A stretch of 64,000 nt of DNA from Nocardiopsis quinghaiensis (GTDB taxonomy: Bacteria > Actinomycetota > Actinomycetes > Streptosporangiales > Streptosporangiaceae): contig NZ_VWVU01000006.1 in NCBI RefSeq assembly GCF_008638365.1, positions 289,439 through 353,438 on the forward strand. The letters run 5' to 3'. Position 1 is the first letter of the stretch. The number at the start of each line of letters is the position of its first letter. Made by a program: the position numbers and the translations under genes. Shown piece after piece: positions 8,824 to 19,472 of the stretch. Below the pieces are notes generated by a model that saw only the letters and a list, made by a program, of their open reading frames with translations, ran no database searches and had not been told where the DNA came from.

Positions 8824-8910
8824 TGCCAATGACATATGACGCGCATTCTCGCCCCCTCGTTCCCGCACCGCGCCAATGACTGGCTTGCCACTGACACATG
8901 ATGCGCGATC
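8824..8910. repeat. Degenerate 25-bp direct repeat in the ATPase promoter region
   Basis: Copies at 8824-8848 and 8886-8910 share 20 of 25 positions around TGCCA-N-TGACA-N-ATGA-N-GCGC, 62 bp apart. A partial third copy (CGCCAATGACTGGC) lies between them. They sit 40-125 bp before the ATPase start, so they may bind a regulator of the two-gene unit. Confidence 0.45.
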
Positions 8911-9154
8911 TCCCCAATCTTATGTCCGGGATCATTTTTTTGTGACACACGCTTTACACAATTCCTTCACCAATCGGCGTTTTGTGTAGTTTTGCGAACT
9001 TCGTGACTGGTGGCACTAATGTTACTTAGGATCAACCATCCCGAGCGAGGGAACGGAATACTCCGGAGTTGTCCACAGGCGGGTGAGACGCCTTCCGCCG
9101 ACGGACCGGACCTGCTTTCATGGGATGAATTCCATGATCTGAGCGGAGGGGCCC
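8911..9154. other. AT-richer divergent intergenic stretch
   Basis: This holds the least GC-rich DNA of the first 10 kb (atcattttttttgtgacac and tttgcgaacttcgtgac). It separates the minus-strand ATPase unit from the plus-strand ABC gene, so promoters for both are expected. I see no open frame with a ribosome site and no convincing single promoter. Confidence 0.4.
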
Positions 9155-10150
9155 GTGGCGGACACCGGGACGGCGGCGGCCGCGGACACACGTGAGCACG
9201 CCACCGGGACGCGCTCACCGCGGCTGCCCCCACCCGGGACGCCGGACGTCCGCGGCCCCTGGCGCTACCTGTGGTGGCTCATCGCCTCGCAGCCGTGGAG
9301 GATCCTGACCGGTTCCCTCTGGGGCATCGCCTGGATGGCCGGACTGGTGGTGTCGCCCTACCTCCTCGCCCGCGCGGTGGACGACGGCCTGCGGGCCGGG
9401 GACCGCGGCGCCCTGCTGCTGTGGGTGACCGTGCTCGCGCTCGTGGGGGCGGGCAACGCCGTCGTGTCGATCATGCGGCACCGCACCATGACGCTCGTGC
9501 GGATGGACGCCTCGCTGCGCACCATGCGCGTGGTGGCCAGGCACGCGGCCCTCCTGGGCGCGGCCCTGCCCCGGAGGCTCTCCTCCGGTGAGCTGTCCAC
9601 CATGCAGGTCCTGGACGTGGGCCGGATCGCACGGATGCTCACCATGACCGGACCGGGCGTGGGCGCGGTCATCGCCTACACGGGTGTCGCCGTCCTGCTC
9701 TTCGCCGTGTCCCCGGTGCTGGCGGCGGTCGTGGGGATCGGCGTGCCGCTGCTCGCCGCGTTGGCGGCGGTGGACGCGGGCTGGGCGCGGGAGCTGCCGG
9801 AAGGACTGGACACCCCGTTGGGCGCGGGCGGCACGGCGCTGGACGCGGCTCGGTCCCAGCAGCTGGCCCTGGCGCGGGTGGTCCTGGCCGACCCGCACAC
9901 GGTGGTGCTGGACGAGGCGACCTCGATGCTGGACCCCACCACCGCGCGGGACACGGAACGGTCCCTGGCGGCGGTGCTGGAGGGGCGGACGGTGATCGCG
10001 ATCGCGCACCGGCTGCACACCGCGCACGACGCCGACCGGGTGGCCGTGGTGGAGGACGGCAGGATCACCGAGCTCGGCTCCCACCGCGAACTGGTGGGCG
10101 CGAACGGCCCCTACGCCGCCCTGTGGAGGTCCTGGCACGGCACCCCCTGA
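9155..10150 (+). pseudogene. ABC exporter (membrane domain fused to ATPase) with a large in-frame internal deletion
   Basis: GTG start with GGAGG 6 bp upstream; 331 residues where this exporter type normally has about 580. Residues 35-210 match the start of the membrane domain (RYLWWLIASQPWRILTGSL, SIMRHRTMTLVRMDASLRTMRVV, TMTGPGVGAVIAYTGVAVLLF). After LLAALAAVDAGWA the sequence jumps to ELPEGLDTPLGAGGTALDA and the second half of the ATPase (TVVLDEATSMLDP, VIAIAHRLHTAHDADRV). The last membrane spans, Walker A and the Q-loop are missing, and the signature motif is altered to DAARSQQ. It cannot hydrolyse ATP by itself. The reading frame is open throughout, so it may still be translated. Confidence 0.75.
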
Positions 10151-10238
10151 CCCTCTCGCCGCCGCCGACGCGCTCCCGACTGTCCCCGCCTCCGGGCACC
10201 ATGGACGTGACCACCGCCTTCGGCCCCGAGGAGCTGCC

Positions 10239-10802
10239 ATGTCCGACCAGATCTGCGCCTGGGCACGGGGGTCGTCCGACCTGATGAGGGCCTACCACGA
10301 CAAGGAGTGGGGCAGGCCCTCGCACGATGACGACCACCTGTTCGAGATGCTCGTCCTGGAGGGCGCGCAGGCGGGGCTGTCCTGGTCCACCGTGCTCAAC
10401 AAGCGGGAGAACTACCGGCGGGCCCTGGACGGCTTCGACCACGACCGGATCGCGGAGTACGGCCAGGAGGACGCCGACCGGCTCCTCCAGGACGCCGGGA
10501 TCATCCGCAACCGCCTCAAGGTGGCCTCCCTCCCCCGCAACGCGCGGGCCTTCCAGCGGGTGCGCGCGGAGCACGGCACCTTCGCCGACTACCTGTGGGG
10601 CTGGGTGGACGGCGTGTCCGTGGTCAACCGCTTCACCGACCAGTCCGAGGTACCGGTGAGCACCCCTCTGTCGGACCGGATCGGCAAGGACCTCAGGAAG
10701 CGCGGTTTCACCTTCGTCGGCACGACCATCGTCTACTCCTACCTCCAGGCCGTCGGCGTGGTCGACGACCACCTGGCCGGCTGTCCCGCCAAACCCGCCT
10801 GA
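10239..10802 (+). CDS. tag: DNA-3-methyladenine glycosylase I
   Basis: 187 residues, the usual length. Removes 3-methyladenine from alkylated DNA as the first step of base excision repair. Conserved pieces are seen: CAWARGSSDLMRAYHDKEWG at the start, LFEMLVLEGAQAGLSWSTVLNKR, and FVGTTIVYSYLQAVGVVDDH near the end. The zinc ligands known from E. coli Tag have counterparts Cys6, His20, His178 and Cys182. It stands alone between the damaged ABC gene and a TetR regulator, with a weak ribosome site before the ATG. Confidence 0.95.
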   Translation: MSDQICAWARGSSDLMRAYHDKEWGRPSHDDDHLFEMLVLEGAQAGLSWSTVLNKRENYRRALDGFDHDRIAEYGQEDADRLLQDAGIIRNRLKVASLPRNARAFQRVRAEHGTFADYLWGWVDGVSVVNRFTDQSEVPVSTPLSDRIGKDLRKRGFTFVGTTIVYSYLQAVGVVDDHLAGCPAKPA

Positions 10803-10913
10803 GCACCGCTGGAGACGCCCGCGCTCCTTCGTCCCCGGCGCGTGAACGCCGGCCGGCCCGCGCGGGCGCCCTGCCCTACACTGGCCCCACCCGGACCGAG
10901 AGCAGGACGGCCG

Positions 10914-11699
10914 ATGCCCACGCAGTACCCCAGGAGCGGAGACCCCGCACGCAGCCTCGCCCTGCTGTGGCGGACCCAGGAGCCCGTCAGCCGACGGAGC
11001 AAACCGGATCTGAGCGTGGACCGGATCGTGGCCGTGGCCTCGGAGATGGCCGACGCCGACGGGCTGGCCGCCCTGTCCATGCGCAAGGTCGCCGAACGCC
11101 TGGGCGTGGGGACCATGTCGCTGTACACCTACGTCCCCGGCAAGGGCGAACTGGTCGACCTGATGCTCGACGCCGCGTACGCGGACCTGTACGAGGGGGG
11201 CGAGCGGCCCGGGCACTGGCGGGACCGGTTGGGCGCGGTCGCCCACGCGAACTGGCGCCTGTTCCTACGCCATCCGTGGATGCTGCAGACCCCCCGGAGC
11301 CGCCTGCTCGGACCCCACCTCATCGCCAAGTACGAGTACGAGCTGTCGGCCGTGGACGGACTGGGCCTGACCGATGCCGAGATGGACTCCACGGTCAGCC
11401 TGGTCAACAGCTACGCGGAGGGCGCCGCCAGCCAGGCCGTGGCGGCGGGTGAGACCGAGAGGTCCTCGGGGATGACCGACGGGCAGTGGTGGCGCACCCA
11501 CGGCCCGCTGCTGGCGACGTTCGTGCGGGACGGCGACTACCCGCTCGCCTCACGCGTCGGCAGCGCGGTGGGCGGTGCGCACCAGGCGGTGTACTCCCCC
11601 GAGCACGAGTTCACCTTCGGCCTGGAGCGCGTCCTGGACGGCGTCCAGGCCCTCGTGGACTCACGGACCCCTCAGGACGCCCCGCGGGACCGCTCCTGA
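10914..11699 (+). CDS. TetR/AcrR family regulator
   Basis: 261 residues from the ATG at 10914 (AGCAGGA upstream). The DNA-binding helix-turn-helix is near residues 30-75: LSVDRIVAVASEMADADGLA then SMRKVAERLGVGTMSLYTYV, the classic TetR pattern. The C-terminal domain (WRDRLGAVAHANWRLFLRHPWM) is of the type that binds hydrophobic drugs in exporter regulators. No exporter is immediately beside it; the DrrAB pair with TetR-like palindromes is 6 kb away, a possible but unproven target. Confidence 0.9.
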   Translation: MPTQYPRSGDPARSLALLWRTQEPVSRRSKPDLSVDRIVAVASEMADADGLAALSMRKVAERLGVGTMSLYTYVPGKGELVDLMLDAAYADLYEGGERPGHWRDRLGAVAHANWRLFLRHPWMLQTPRSRLLGPHLIAKYEYELSAVDGLGLTDAEMDSTVSLVNSYAEGAASQAVAAGETERSSGMTDGQWWRTHGPLLATFVRDGDYPLASRVGSAVGGAHQAVYSPEHEFTFGLERVLDGVQALVDSRTPQDAPRDRS

Positions 11700-11800
11700 A
11701 AGGACGCCGGTCCGCAGGTGGGAACTGCGTGATCCGACCCGCTGGAGGTACGGTAAAACCCGCATCGACGTCGCGCGTGACGACACCGGAGGGGAACGGT

Positions 11801-12526
11801 ATGGGGGACATCGACCTGTCGTTGATCGGAGACCTGTACCGCAGGTACCGGGATCCGCTGGCCAAGGTCAGGGACGCGCAACGCGACTTCCTCCGGCGGA
11901 CGCGCGGACGGATGACGCCGCAGCTCGACGACCTCGAGGCGGAGATCACCTACATGCTGCTGCGCGAGACGCGGCCGGACACGGTGATGGAGCTGGGCAC
12001 CTTCCACGGCTGGTCCACCACGTGGATCCTGCAGGCGCTGCGCGACAACGGCACGGGGACGCTGCACTCCTTCGACATGGTGGACAACGTGGTGGCGAAC
12101 GTGCCCTCCGACCTGGCCCTGGACCGGTGGGAGTTCCACAAGGGCGACATCCGCGAGAACATGTCACAGGTCCCCGAGAAGATCGACTACCTGTTCGTGG
12201 ACGCCGCGCACAACGGCCGGTTCGCGAAGTGGTACCTGTCCGAGCTGTTCCCCCGGATCGCTCCGGGGACCCCGGTCAGCGTCCACGACGTCTTCCACGG
12301 CAAGCGGGCCCTGCCGCTGACCGAGGGCGCCGTGGTGCTGTCGTGGCTGCGCCGCACCGGCACGGACTTCTTCACCCCCTCCCGCAAGCGGGCGCCCGCG
12401 CCCCACATCGCCCTCCTGGAGCTGCGGGAGGACCTGGGGCTGGGCGAGCCGGTGCGCACCAGCACCGACAACCCGATGATCTACTTCCGGATGCCGGAGC
12501 ACCACGTTCCCCAGACCTCGCGCTGA
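11801..12526 (+). CDS. Class I SAM-dependent methyltransferase
   Basis: 241 residues from the ATG at 11801, with GGAGG 8 bp upstream. The SAM-binding motif I is [16 protein letters not shown] (about residues 63-78), followed by SFDMVDN and, as motif [24 protein letters not shown]. This layout matches the Methyltransf_24 group acting on small molecules or sugars. The acidic residues in LFVDAAH could bind a metal. A monocistronic gene with a promoter-like TACGGTAAAA about 50 bp upstream; the substrate is not evident. Confidence 0.85.
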   Translation: MGDIDLSLIGDLYRRYRDPLAKVRDAQRDFLRRTRGRMTPQLDDLEAEITYMLLRETRPDTVMELGTFHGWSTTWILQALRDNGTGTLHSFDMVDNVVANVPSDLALDRWEFHKGDIRENMSQVPEKIDYLFVDAAHNGRFAKWYLSELFPRIAPGTPVSVHDVFHGKRALPLTEGAVVLSWLRRTGTDFFTPSRKRAPAPHIALLELREDLGLGEPVRTSTDNPMIYFRMPEHHVPQTSR

Positions 12527-12540
12527 ACCGGGAAAGAGCG

Positions 12541-12573
12541 GTCCCCCGGCCACCGCCACGGGGACCGGGGGAC
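12541..12573. terminator. Bidirectional hairpin between the methyltransferase and eda
   Basis: GTCCCCCGG (12541-12549) pairs with CCGGGGGAC (12565-12573). It lies between two converging stops, so it can serve both genes. Confidence 0.6.
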
Positions 12574-12585
12574 GTGGGGGATGGC

Positions 12586-13218
12586 CTAGAGTGCCGCCGC
12601 CTTCCGGGCCAGTCCGGTGATCCGGTCCCAGTCGCCCGCCGACACCAGGTCGGCCGGGGACAGCCAGCTGCCACCCACACAGCCCACGTTCGGCAGGGCC
12701 AGGTAGGTGGGGGCGGAGTCCGCGGTGATCCCGCCGGTCGGGCAGAACCGCGCCTGGGGCAGGGGGCCCGTCAGCGACTTCAGGAACGCGGCGCCGCCCG
12801 CGGCCTCGGCGGGGAAGAACTTCATCTCCGACACCCCGCGCTCCAGCAGCGCCATCGCCTCGGACACGGTCCCCACACCGGGCAGGAAGGGCAGGCCGGT
12901 GTCGGCCATCGCCGAGGCCAGGCCGGCCGTGCACCCGGGGCTGACCAGGAAGCGCGCACCGGCCCTGGCGGCGGCCGAGGCCTGGTCGGGGGTGACCACG
13001 GTGCCCGCGCCCACCACGGCCTCGGGCACCTCGGCGGCGATCCGCTCGATGGCCCCCAGCGCGCCCGGGGTCCTCAGGGTCACCTCGATGCCCGGCAGCC
13101 CTCCCGCCACCAGCGCGCGGGCCAGCGGCACGGCGGTCTCGGCGTCGGAGACGACCACCACCGGCATCACCGGGGCCAGGTCGAGGATGTCCGCACCCGA
13201 ACGGGGGTTCGTCGTCAT
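12586..13218 (-). CDS. eda: KDPG/KHG aldolase
   Basis: 210 residues, the family length. Cleaves 2-keto-3-deoxy-6-phosphogluconate to pyruvate and glyceraldehyde-3-phosphate, the last step of the Entner-Doudoroff pathway. Schiff-base Lys133 is in [12 protein letters not shown] and catalytic Glu45 is in GIEVTLRT, both at the same numbers as in the E. coli enzyme; the phosphate loop CPTGGIT is present. GGAGAA precedes the ATG. It is the last gene of zwf-edd-eda, 81 bp after edd with a hairpin in between. Confidence 0.95.
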   Translation of the reverse strand: MTTNPRSGADILDLAPVMPVVVVSDAETAVPLARALVAGGLPGIEVTLRTPGALGAIERIAAEVPEAVVGAGTVVTPDQASAAARAGARFLVSPGCTAGLASAMADTGLPFLPGVGTVSEAMALLERGVSEMKFFPAEAAGGAAFLKSLTGPLPQARFCPTGGITADSAPTYLALPNVGCVGGSWLSPADLVSAGDWDRITGLARKAAAL

Positions 13219-13253
13219 GTCGTGTTCTCCAGGGTCGGTCGAAGGTCGGGGGC

Positions 13254-13293
13254 GGGCACGCCGCGGCCGTGGGGCCGGTCCCCCGGCGTGCCC
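13254..13293. other. Stem-loop between edd and eda
   Basis: GGGCACGCCG (13254-13263) pairs perfectly with CGGCGTGCCC (13284-13293) in the only sizeable gap of the operon. It could be an mRNA processing or stability element, or a partial terminator lowering eda expression. No U-run follows. Confidence 0.5.
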
Positions 13294-13299
13294 GGAGGG

Positions 13300-15146
<1,847 letters not shown>

Positions 15147-15150
<4 letters not shown>

Positions 15151-16625
15151 CGGGGTCGCTCCTCTTCGTGCCACGTCCGGCCGGTACGGCCGATGAGCCG
15201 GTGCGCGCCCGCGGGGCCGGCGCTTCCGGCTGGATAGGTCTCGGGGGTGGTGCTCAGGCCGTTCCACGCCTCGATGACGGGGTCCACCCAGCGCCAGGCC
15301 GCCTCGACCTCGTCGCGGCGCATGAAGAGGGTGGGGTCCCCCGCCAGGACGTCCGTCAACAGCCGCTCGTAGGCCTCGGGCGCGCGGTCGGCGAAGGTGT
15401 CGGCGAAGCTGAGCTCCAGGGGGACCGGCCGTAGTCGCAGCGCTCCGGCGCCGGGCGTCTTGGCCAGCATGGTCAGGTGTATGCCCTCGTCCGGCTGGAG
15501 CCTGATGACGAGGCTGCCCGGCCCGGGCATGTTGGTGCCGGGGAAGATCGTGTGCGGCACCTCCCGGAAGCGGACCACGATCTCCGAGCGGGAGTGCGGC
15601 ATGCGCTTGCCGGTGCGCAGGTAGAAGGGCACACCCGCCCAGCGCCAGTTGGCGACCTCGGCGCGCAGGGCCACGAAGGTCTCGGTGTCGCTGCTGGCGG
15701 GTCCGCCGGGTTCGTCGAGGTAGCCGAGCACCTCGGTGCCATGGACGGCGCCTCGCCCGTACTGGCCTCGCACGGTGTCCTCGGCGACGCGGTCACCGGT
15801 CAGGGGGCGCAGGGACTGCAGGACCTTGAGCTTCTCGTCACGTACGGAGTCGCGGTCGTAGCTGGCCGGTGGCTCCATGGCGGTCAGGCAGAGCAACTGG
15901 AGCAGGTGGTTCTGGACCATGTCGCGCATGGCGCCGGAGGTGTCGTAGTAGCCGCGCCGCCCGCCCACTCCGACGGTCTCGGCCGCGGTGATCTGGACGT
16001 GGTCGATCCAGCGGGAGTTCCACAGGGGTTCGAGGAAGACGTTGGCGAACCGCAGTACGAGCAGGTTCTGCACGGTCTCCTTGCCCAGGTAGTGGTCGAT
16101 CCGGTAGATCCGCGACTCGTCGAAGACCGCGCCCACCTCGTCGTTGACGGCCTGGGACGAGGTCAGGTCGCGGCCCAGGGGCTTCTCCATGACCACGCGC
16201 GACTCGGGGGTGACCAGTCCGGCGTCGGCCAGGCCGCGGCAGATGGGACCGGAGATCATCGGCGGGACGGCGAGGTAGAAGACGCGGTCGCGGCCGGGCT
16301 CCAGGAGGGTGGTGAGGGCGTCCCAGCCGGAGGGGTCGCCGCCCACGTCCACGGTGACGTGGTGGAGGCGGTCCAGGAAGCGGTGGAGCACGTCGGACTC
16401 GGCGATCTGGACGGCGTGGTGACCGCGGACCGCGGCGGCGGCCTTGTCCCTGAAGTCGGCGTCGGCGAGGCCGTCGCGCGAGACGGCGACGACGCGGGTC
16501 CCCCCGTCCAGGTGCCCGTCGCGGTCCAGCAGGTAGAGGGAGGGAAGGAGTTTGCGCATGGACAGGTCGCCGGTGCCCCCGAAAACCACCAGGTCGGTGG
16601 GGTGGGGCGCGGACTGCTGCGGCAT
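15147..16625 (-). CDS. zwf: Glucose-6-phosphate 1-dehydrogenase
   Basis: 492 residues. Oxidises glucose-6-phosphate with NADP+ (or NAD+), feeding both the pentose phosphate and the Entner-Doudoroff routes. The dinucleotide motif is [17 protein letters not shown] and the active-site signature [19 protein letters not shown]; the catalytic His lies in this segment. First gene of the operon, with a 212-bp AT-rich gap before the divergent ROK regulator. Because it is next to edd rather than opcA/tal, this copy is probably dedicated to the Entner-Doudoroff branch, with another zwf elsewhere in the genome. Confidence 0.96.
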
Positions 16626-16739
16626 CTTCGGTCTACTCCAGCGGAGAGGGAAGGGGATGGGGGCCGGGGGGCGGAGTGTGACGCGGCGAGGGGTGTGGGA
16701 GAGCGGCGCGGACCGGCCGGATCCGCTCTCCGCTTCTGA

Positions 16740-16837
16740 CTCTAAGCCTGACTATGGTAAAAAACCAAGCACACTTGAGAACAATTCTTTACATAACCTC
16801 TCAGTCTTCGCGACGTAACCTCATGGTTGAATGACAT
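16740..16837. promoter_or_regulatory. AT-rich divergent promoter region between zwf and the ROK gene
   Basis: The stretch around tggtaaaaaaccaagcac and tctttacataac contrasts with the surrounding 70% GC DNA. AGAA-CAA-TTCT (16778-16788) is a short inverted repeat that could be the ROK operator. TTTACA just after it may serve as a -35 element toward the ROK gene. Exact promoters are not certain. Confidence 0.5.
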
Positions 16838-18025
16838 ATGGCCAGAACCCCGGGACGCCTGTCCTCCGCTGCCACCAGCGGCCACATCCTGGAGCTCATA
16901 CGTTCGGGCACCGCGACCAGCCGCTCCGAGATCGGCCGGGTCACGGGCCTGTCCCGCCCCTCCGTGGCCCTGCGTGTGACCGAGCTGATCAACAGCGGGC
17001 TCGTCACCGAGAGCTCGGGAGCGGCCTCCAGCGGCGGCCGACCGCCCACCCTGCTGGAGTTCAACGCCGACAGCGGCCTCATCCTCACCAGCGCACTCGG
17101 CATGGTCCGCAGCCAGGCCGCGGTGTGCGACCTCAACGGCGACGTCCTGGCCCGCACGCCGGGCTCACCCGACATGGAGCAGGGCCCCGACGCCACCCTC
17201 CCCTGGCTGCTGGACACCTGGTCCGACCAGATCGCCTCGCTTGGCCGTGACCCCGGTGACGTGCGCGGTGTGGGCATCGGCCTGCCCGGGACCGTCGAGT
17301 TCCACGCGGGCCGCGCCGACGACCGCCCGTTCCTGGGCAAGTGGGCGGGGGTGGCCCTGGCCCCGCTGGTCGCCGAGCGCTTCCCGGTACCGGTGACGGT
17401 CGACAACGACGTGAACGTGATGGCGCTCGGCGAGCACATCGCGGGCGGGCACGGACATCCCGACGACATGGTGTTCGTGAAGGTCTCCACCGGAATCGGC
17501 GCCGGACTGCTGTCCGGCGGACGGCTGCTGCGCGGCTCGCTGGGCGCCGCCGGGGAGATCGGGCACATCCCGGTACGCGACGGCGGCGGACTCCCCTGCC
17601 GTTGCGGCAACACCGACTGCCTGGAGGCCGTCGCGGGCGGGCGGCGGCTCCTGGACAGCGCCGCCGAGCAGGGGCGCGAGGCGGCCACCCTCAAGGACCT
17701 GGTCGCGCTGGCCGCCGAGGGCGACCCGGTCGCGGTGACCCTGGTCCGGTCCGCCGGGCGGCGGCTCGGCGAGGCGCTCGCCGGCGCGGTGAACCTGCTC
17801 AACCCCGAGGTGATCGTTCTGGGCGGCGACGTGTCGGAGGCCTACGACCACCTGGTCGCGGGCGTGCGCGAGGTGGTGTTCCAACAGTGCACCGCCCTCG
17901 CCACCCGGCAGCTGCGCGTGGTGGCCAGCTCCCTGTGGGACGATGCGGGCGTACGCGGCTGCGCCGCCATGGTGACCGAGGAGATCCTGTCACCGGAGGC
18001 GGTGAACAAGCTCCTGGCCGGGTGA
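16838..18025 (+). CDS. ROK family transcriptional regulator
   Basis: 395 residues, the usual length for NagC/XylR-type ROK repressors. An N-terminal winged helix-turn-helix (SRSEIGRVTGLSRPSVALRV, about 28-47) is followed by a sugar-kinase-like domain with STGIGAGLLSGGRLLRG. The ROK zinc motif is seen as GHIPVRDGGGLPCRCGNTDCLE, with three of the Cys ligands and the His. It is divergent from zwf-edd-eda and most likely represses it until a sugar or sugar phosphate binds; that target is inferred from position. Confidence 0.92.
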   Translation: MARTPGRLSSAATSGHILELIRSGTATSRSEIGRVTGLSRPSVALRVTELINSGLVTESSGAASSGGRPPTLLEFNADSGLILTSALGMVRSQAAVCDLNGDVLARTPGSPDMEQGPDATLPWLLDTWSDQIASLGRDPGDVRGVGIGLPGTVEFHAGRADDRPFLGKWAGVALAPLVAERFPVPVTVDNDVNVMALGEHIAGGHGHPDDMVFVKVSTGIGAGLLSGGRLLRGSLGAAGEIGHIPVRDGGGLPCRCGNTDCLEAVAGGRRLLDSAAEQGREAATLKDLVALAAEGDPVAVTLVRSAGRRLGEALAGAVNLLNPEVIVLGGDVSEAYDHLVAGVREVVFQQCTALATRQLRVVASSLWDDAGVRGCAAMVTEEILSPEAVNKLLAG

Positions 18026-18335
18026 GGGGAACCCGGCGGCGCTCCTGACCACAGGTTCCGGACGGGAGAAGTTACCTCTCCGTCTGATCGGGAACCCTCA
18101 GGGGGAGACCTTGGCCCTCCCGATGCCCGCCCTGCCCCCGCGCGCCGAACCAGCCGCCCGCCATCGAGGCTGACCTGCGACGACGCCGTCAGCGGCGAAC
18201 GCACGCCCCCTGCCCGCACTTGACAACCGCCCTCGATGTGGCGAATAGTCACCCAGCACCGTTCCCGCCCCGCCGCACACCTCCGTCACCCCGTGACCGC
18301 GCCCGTGCGGGCCCCCGCCCGGAAAGGTCCCTGCC
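18026..18335. other. Intergenic, nothing recognised
   Basis: 310 bp after the ROK gene. GC-rich, without a strong hairpin, ribosome-site-backed frame or repeat that I can defend. The promoter of the following membrane protein must lie here. Confidence 0.3.
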
Positions 18336-19025
18336 GTGCTCCTAGAGAACCCACTCGTCCTGATCCTGTTGGGTGCCGGAATCAGCCTGGTCACCAGTGT
18401 CGTCGTGACCGGCTTCCAGGCACGCCTCGTCAGACGCGGCGACACCCGCACCGCGTCCCGCGCCTCCGCGCGGAACCTCACCAGCGCCTTCATCGCCGAG
18501 CGTGACACGTCCGACCAGCAGGAGAGCTTCCTCGCCGAGGCGGAACTGACGGTCATGTCGATGACCGACCGCAAGACCCGCGACCGGCTGCGCGACGTCA
18601 TCCGCATGCTGCGCGAGCGGACGCTGCCCGAGGTCGAGGAACTCAGCGGAGTCAAGTCCGAGCGCGCCCGCCAACTGCTGTGCGACCACGCGCTGGAGGT
18701 GCTCGGCGCACACCTGCGCTCCGAGCGGCTGCCCGAGGTACCCGCCCCGGTCCGCAAGATGCTGTCCGTGGAGGAGGAGGCGCTGAGCATCCACTCCGGC
18801 GAGACTCCACGCCCCGTCAGCGAGCCCATCACCAAGAGCGCGGTCACGGCGCGCCCCCGGCACACCGAGGGCGCCAAGCCCGCCTCTCCCGCCCGCAAGA
18901 ACACCAAGCCCGCCGCCAAACCCGCCGCCAAACCCGCCGCGAAGCCCGCGGCCAAGGGCGGACGCTCCGCCACCGCCACCGCGGAGGAGGAGCCCCAGAA
19001 GGAAAGCGCCTTCTGGGACGACTGA
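18336..19025 (+). CDS. Hypothetical membrane protein with Lys-Pro-Ala repeat tail
   Basis: 229 residues from a GTG (GGAAAGG upstream). One N-terminal span (LVLILLGAGISLVTSVVVTG) is followed by a charged helical segment (about 30-130, AERDTSDQQESFLAEAELTV and DRLRDVIRMLRERTLPEVEE). A low-complexity tail with four AKPA repeats (KPAAKPAAKPAAKPAAKG) ends in ESAFWDD. The tail resembles nucleic-acid- or envelope-binding Lys/Pro/Ala repeats. Family unknown; it stands alone upstream of an LCP gene. Confidence 0.8.
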   Translation: MLLENPLVLILLGAGISLVTSVVVTGFQARLVRRGDTRTASRASARNLTSAFIAERDTSDQQESFLAEAELTVMSMTDRKTRDRLRDVIRMLRERTLPEVEELSGVKSERARQLLCDHALEVLGAHLRSERLPEVPAPVRKMLSVEEEALSIHSGETPRPVSEPITKSAVTARPRHTEGAKPASPARKNTKPAAKPAAKPAAKPAAKGGRSATATAEEEPQKESAFWDD

Positions 19026-19472
19026 CCCCGACCCGGAGAACACCGGGTCTTCGCGCGCAGAACCGGGCCGCGGGTTCCGGCACCGCGCCGACGCCCTGTC
19101 CAGGAGGTTTTCCCACGGCCCCTGAGGGGAAAGTCAGGCGCACAGGCTCCACAGGACAACCACGGGGCTGAGGAATTGTGCGGCGCAATTGTGGTCAGGT
19201 ATCCCGCTCAAGGACGACCCGGGCGCGCGGTGGCGAAGAACTTCGCCTAGGATCTCTGCCACGCGCGGTTTTCCCGTGTCGTTGGCAGCAGCCGTTTCCT
19301 GGTGCTGCCGGTGCCCCGTGGGCCGTCCCCAGTCCCCCAGGAGGCCCCGGACTCGGCAATCACCCGTCTCCGCTGCCCCGCGCGATCTCCGCATTCCCTT
19401 GGACGCGTGAGCCTCCAGACCGGTGTCCGACCGTTGGCACGCCCCGCTGTCCGAACTCACCGAGATTGCACG
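19026..19472. other. Intergenic upstream of the LCP gene
   Basis: 447 bp. The only pattern I note is a short direct repeat of ATTGTG (aATTGTGcggcgcaATTGTGg near 19175-19195) in a less GC-rich spot, which may belong to a promoter. The coding frame is open back to about 19302, but its codons there look non-coding and the ATG at 19473 fits the family better. Confidence 0.35.

Noticed and set aside
8786..8950. Extension of the P-loop ATPase to the ATG at 8950
   Set aside because: The extra 55 codons cover repeated, promoter-like DNA, and the GTG at 8785 has a ribosome site.
18905..18960. A CRISPR-like short repeat run
   Set aside because: It is the in-frame GCC-rich coding repeat for AKPA units; there are no spacers. 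No CRISPR array is present in the window.
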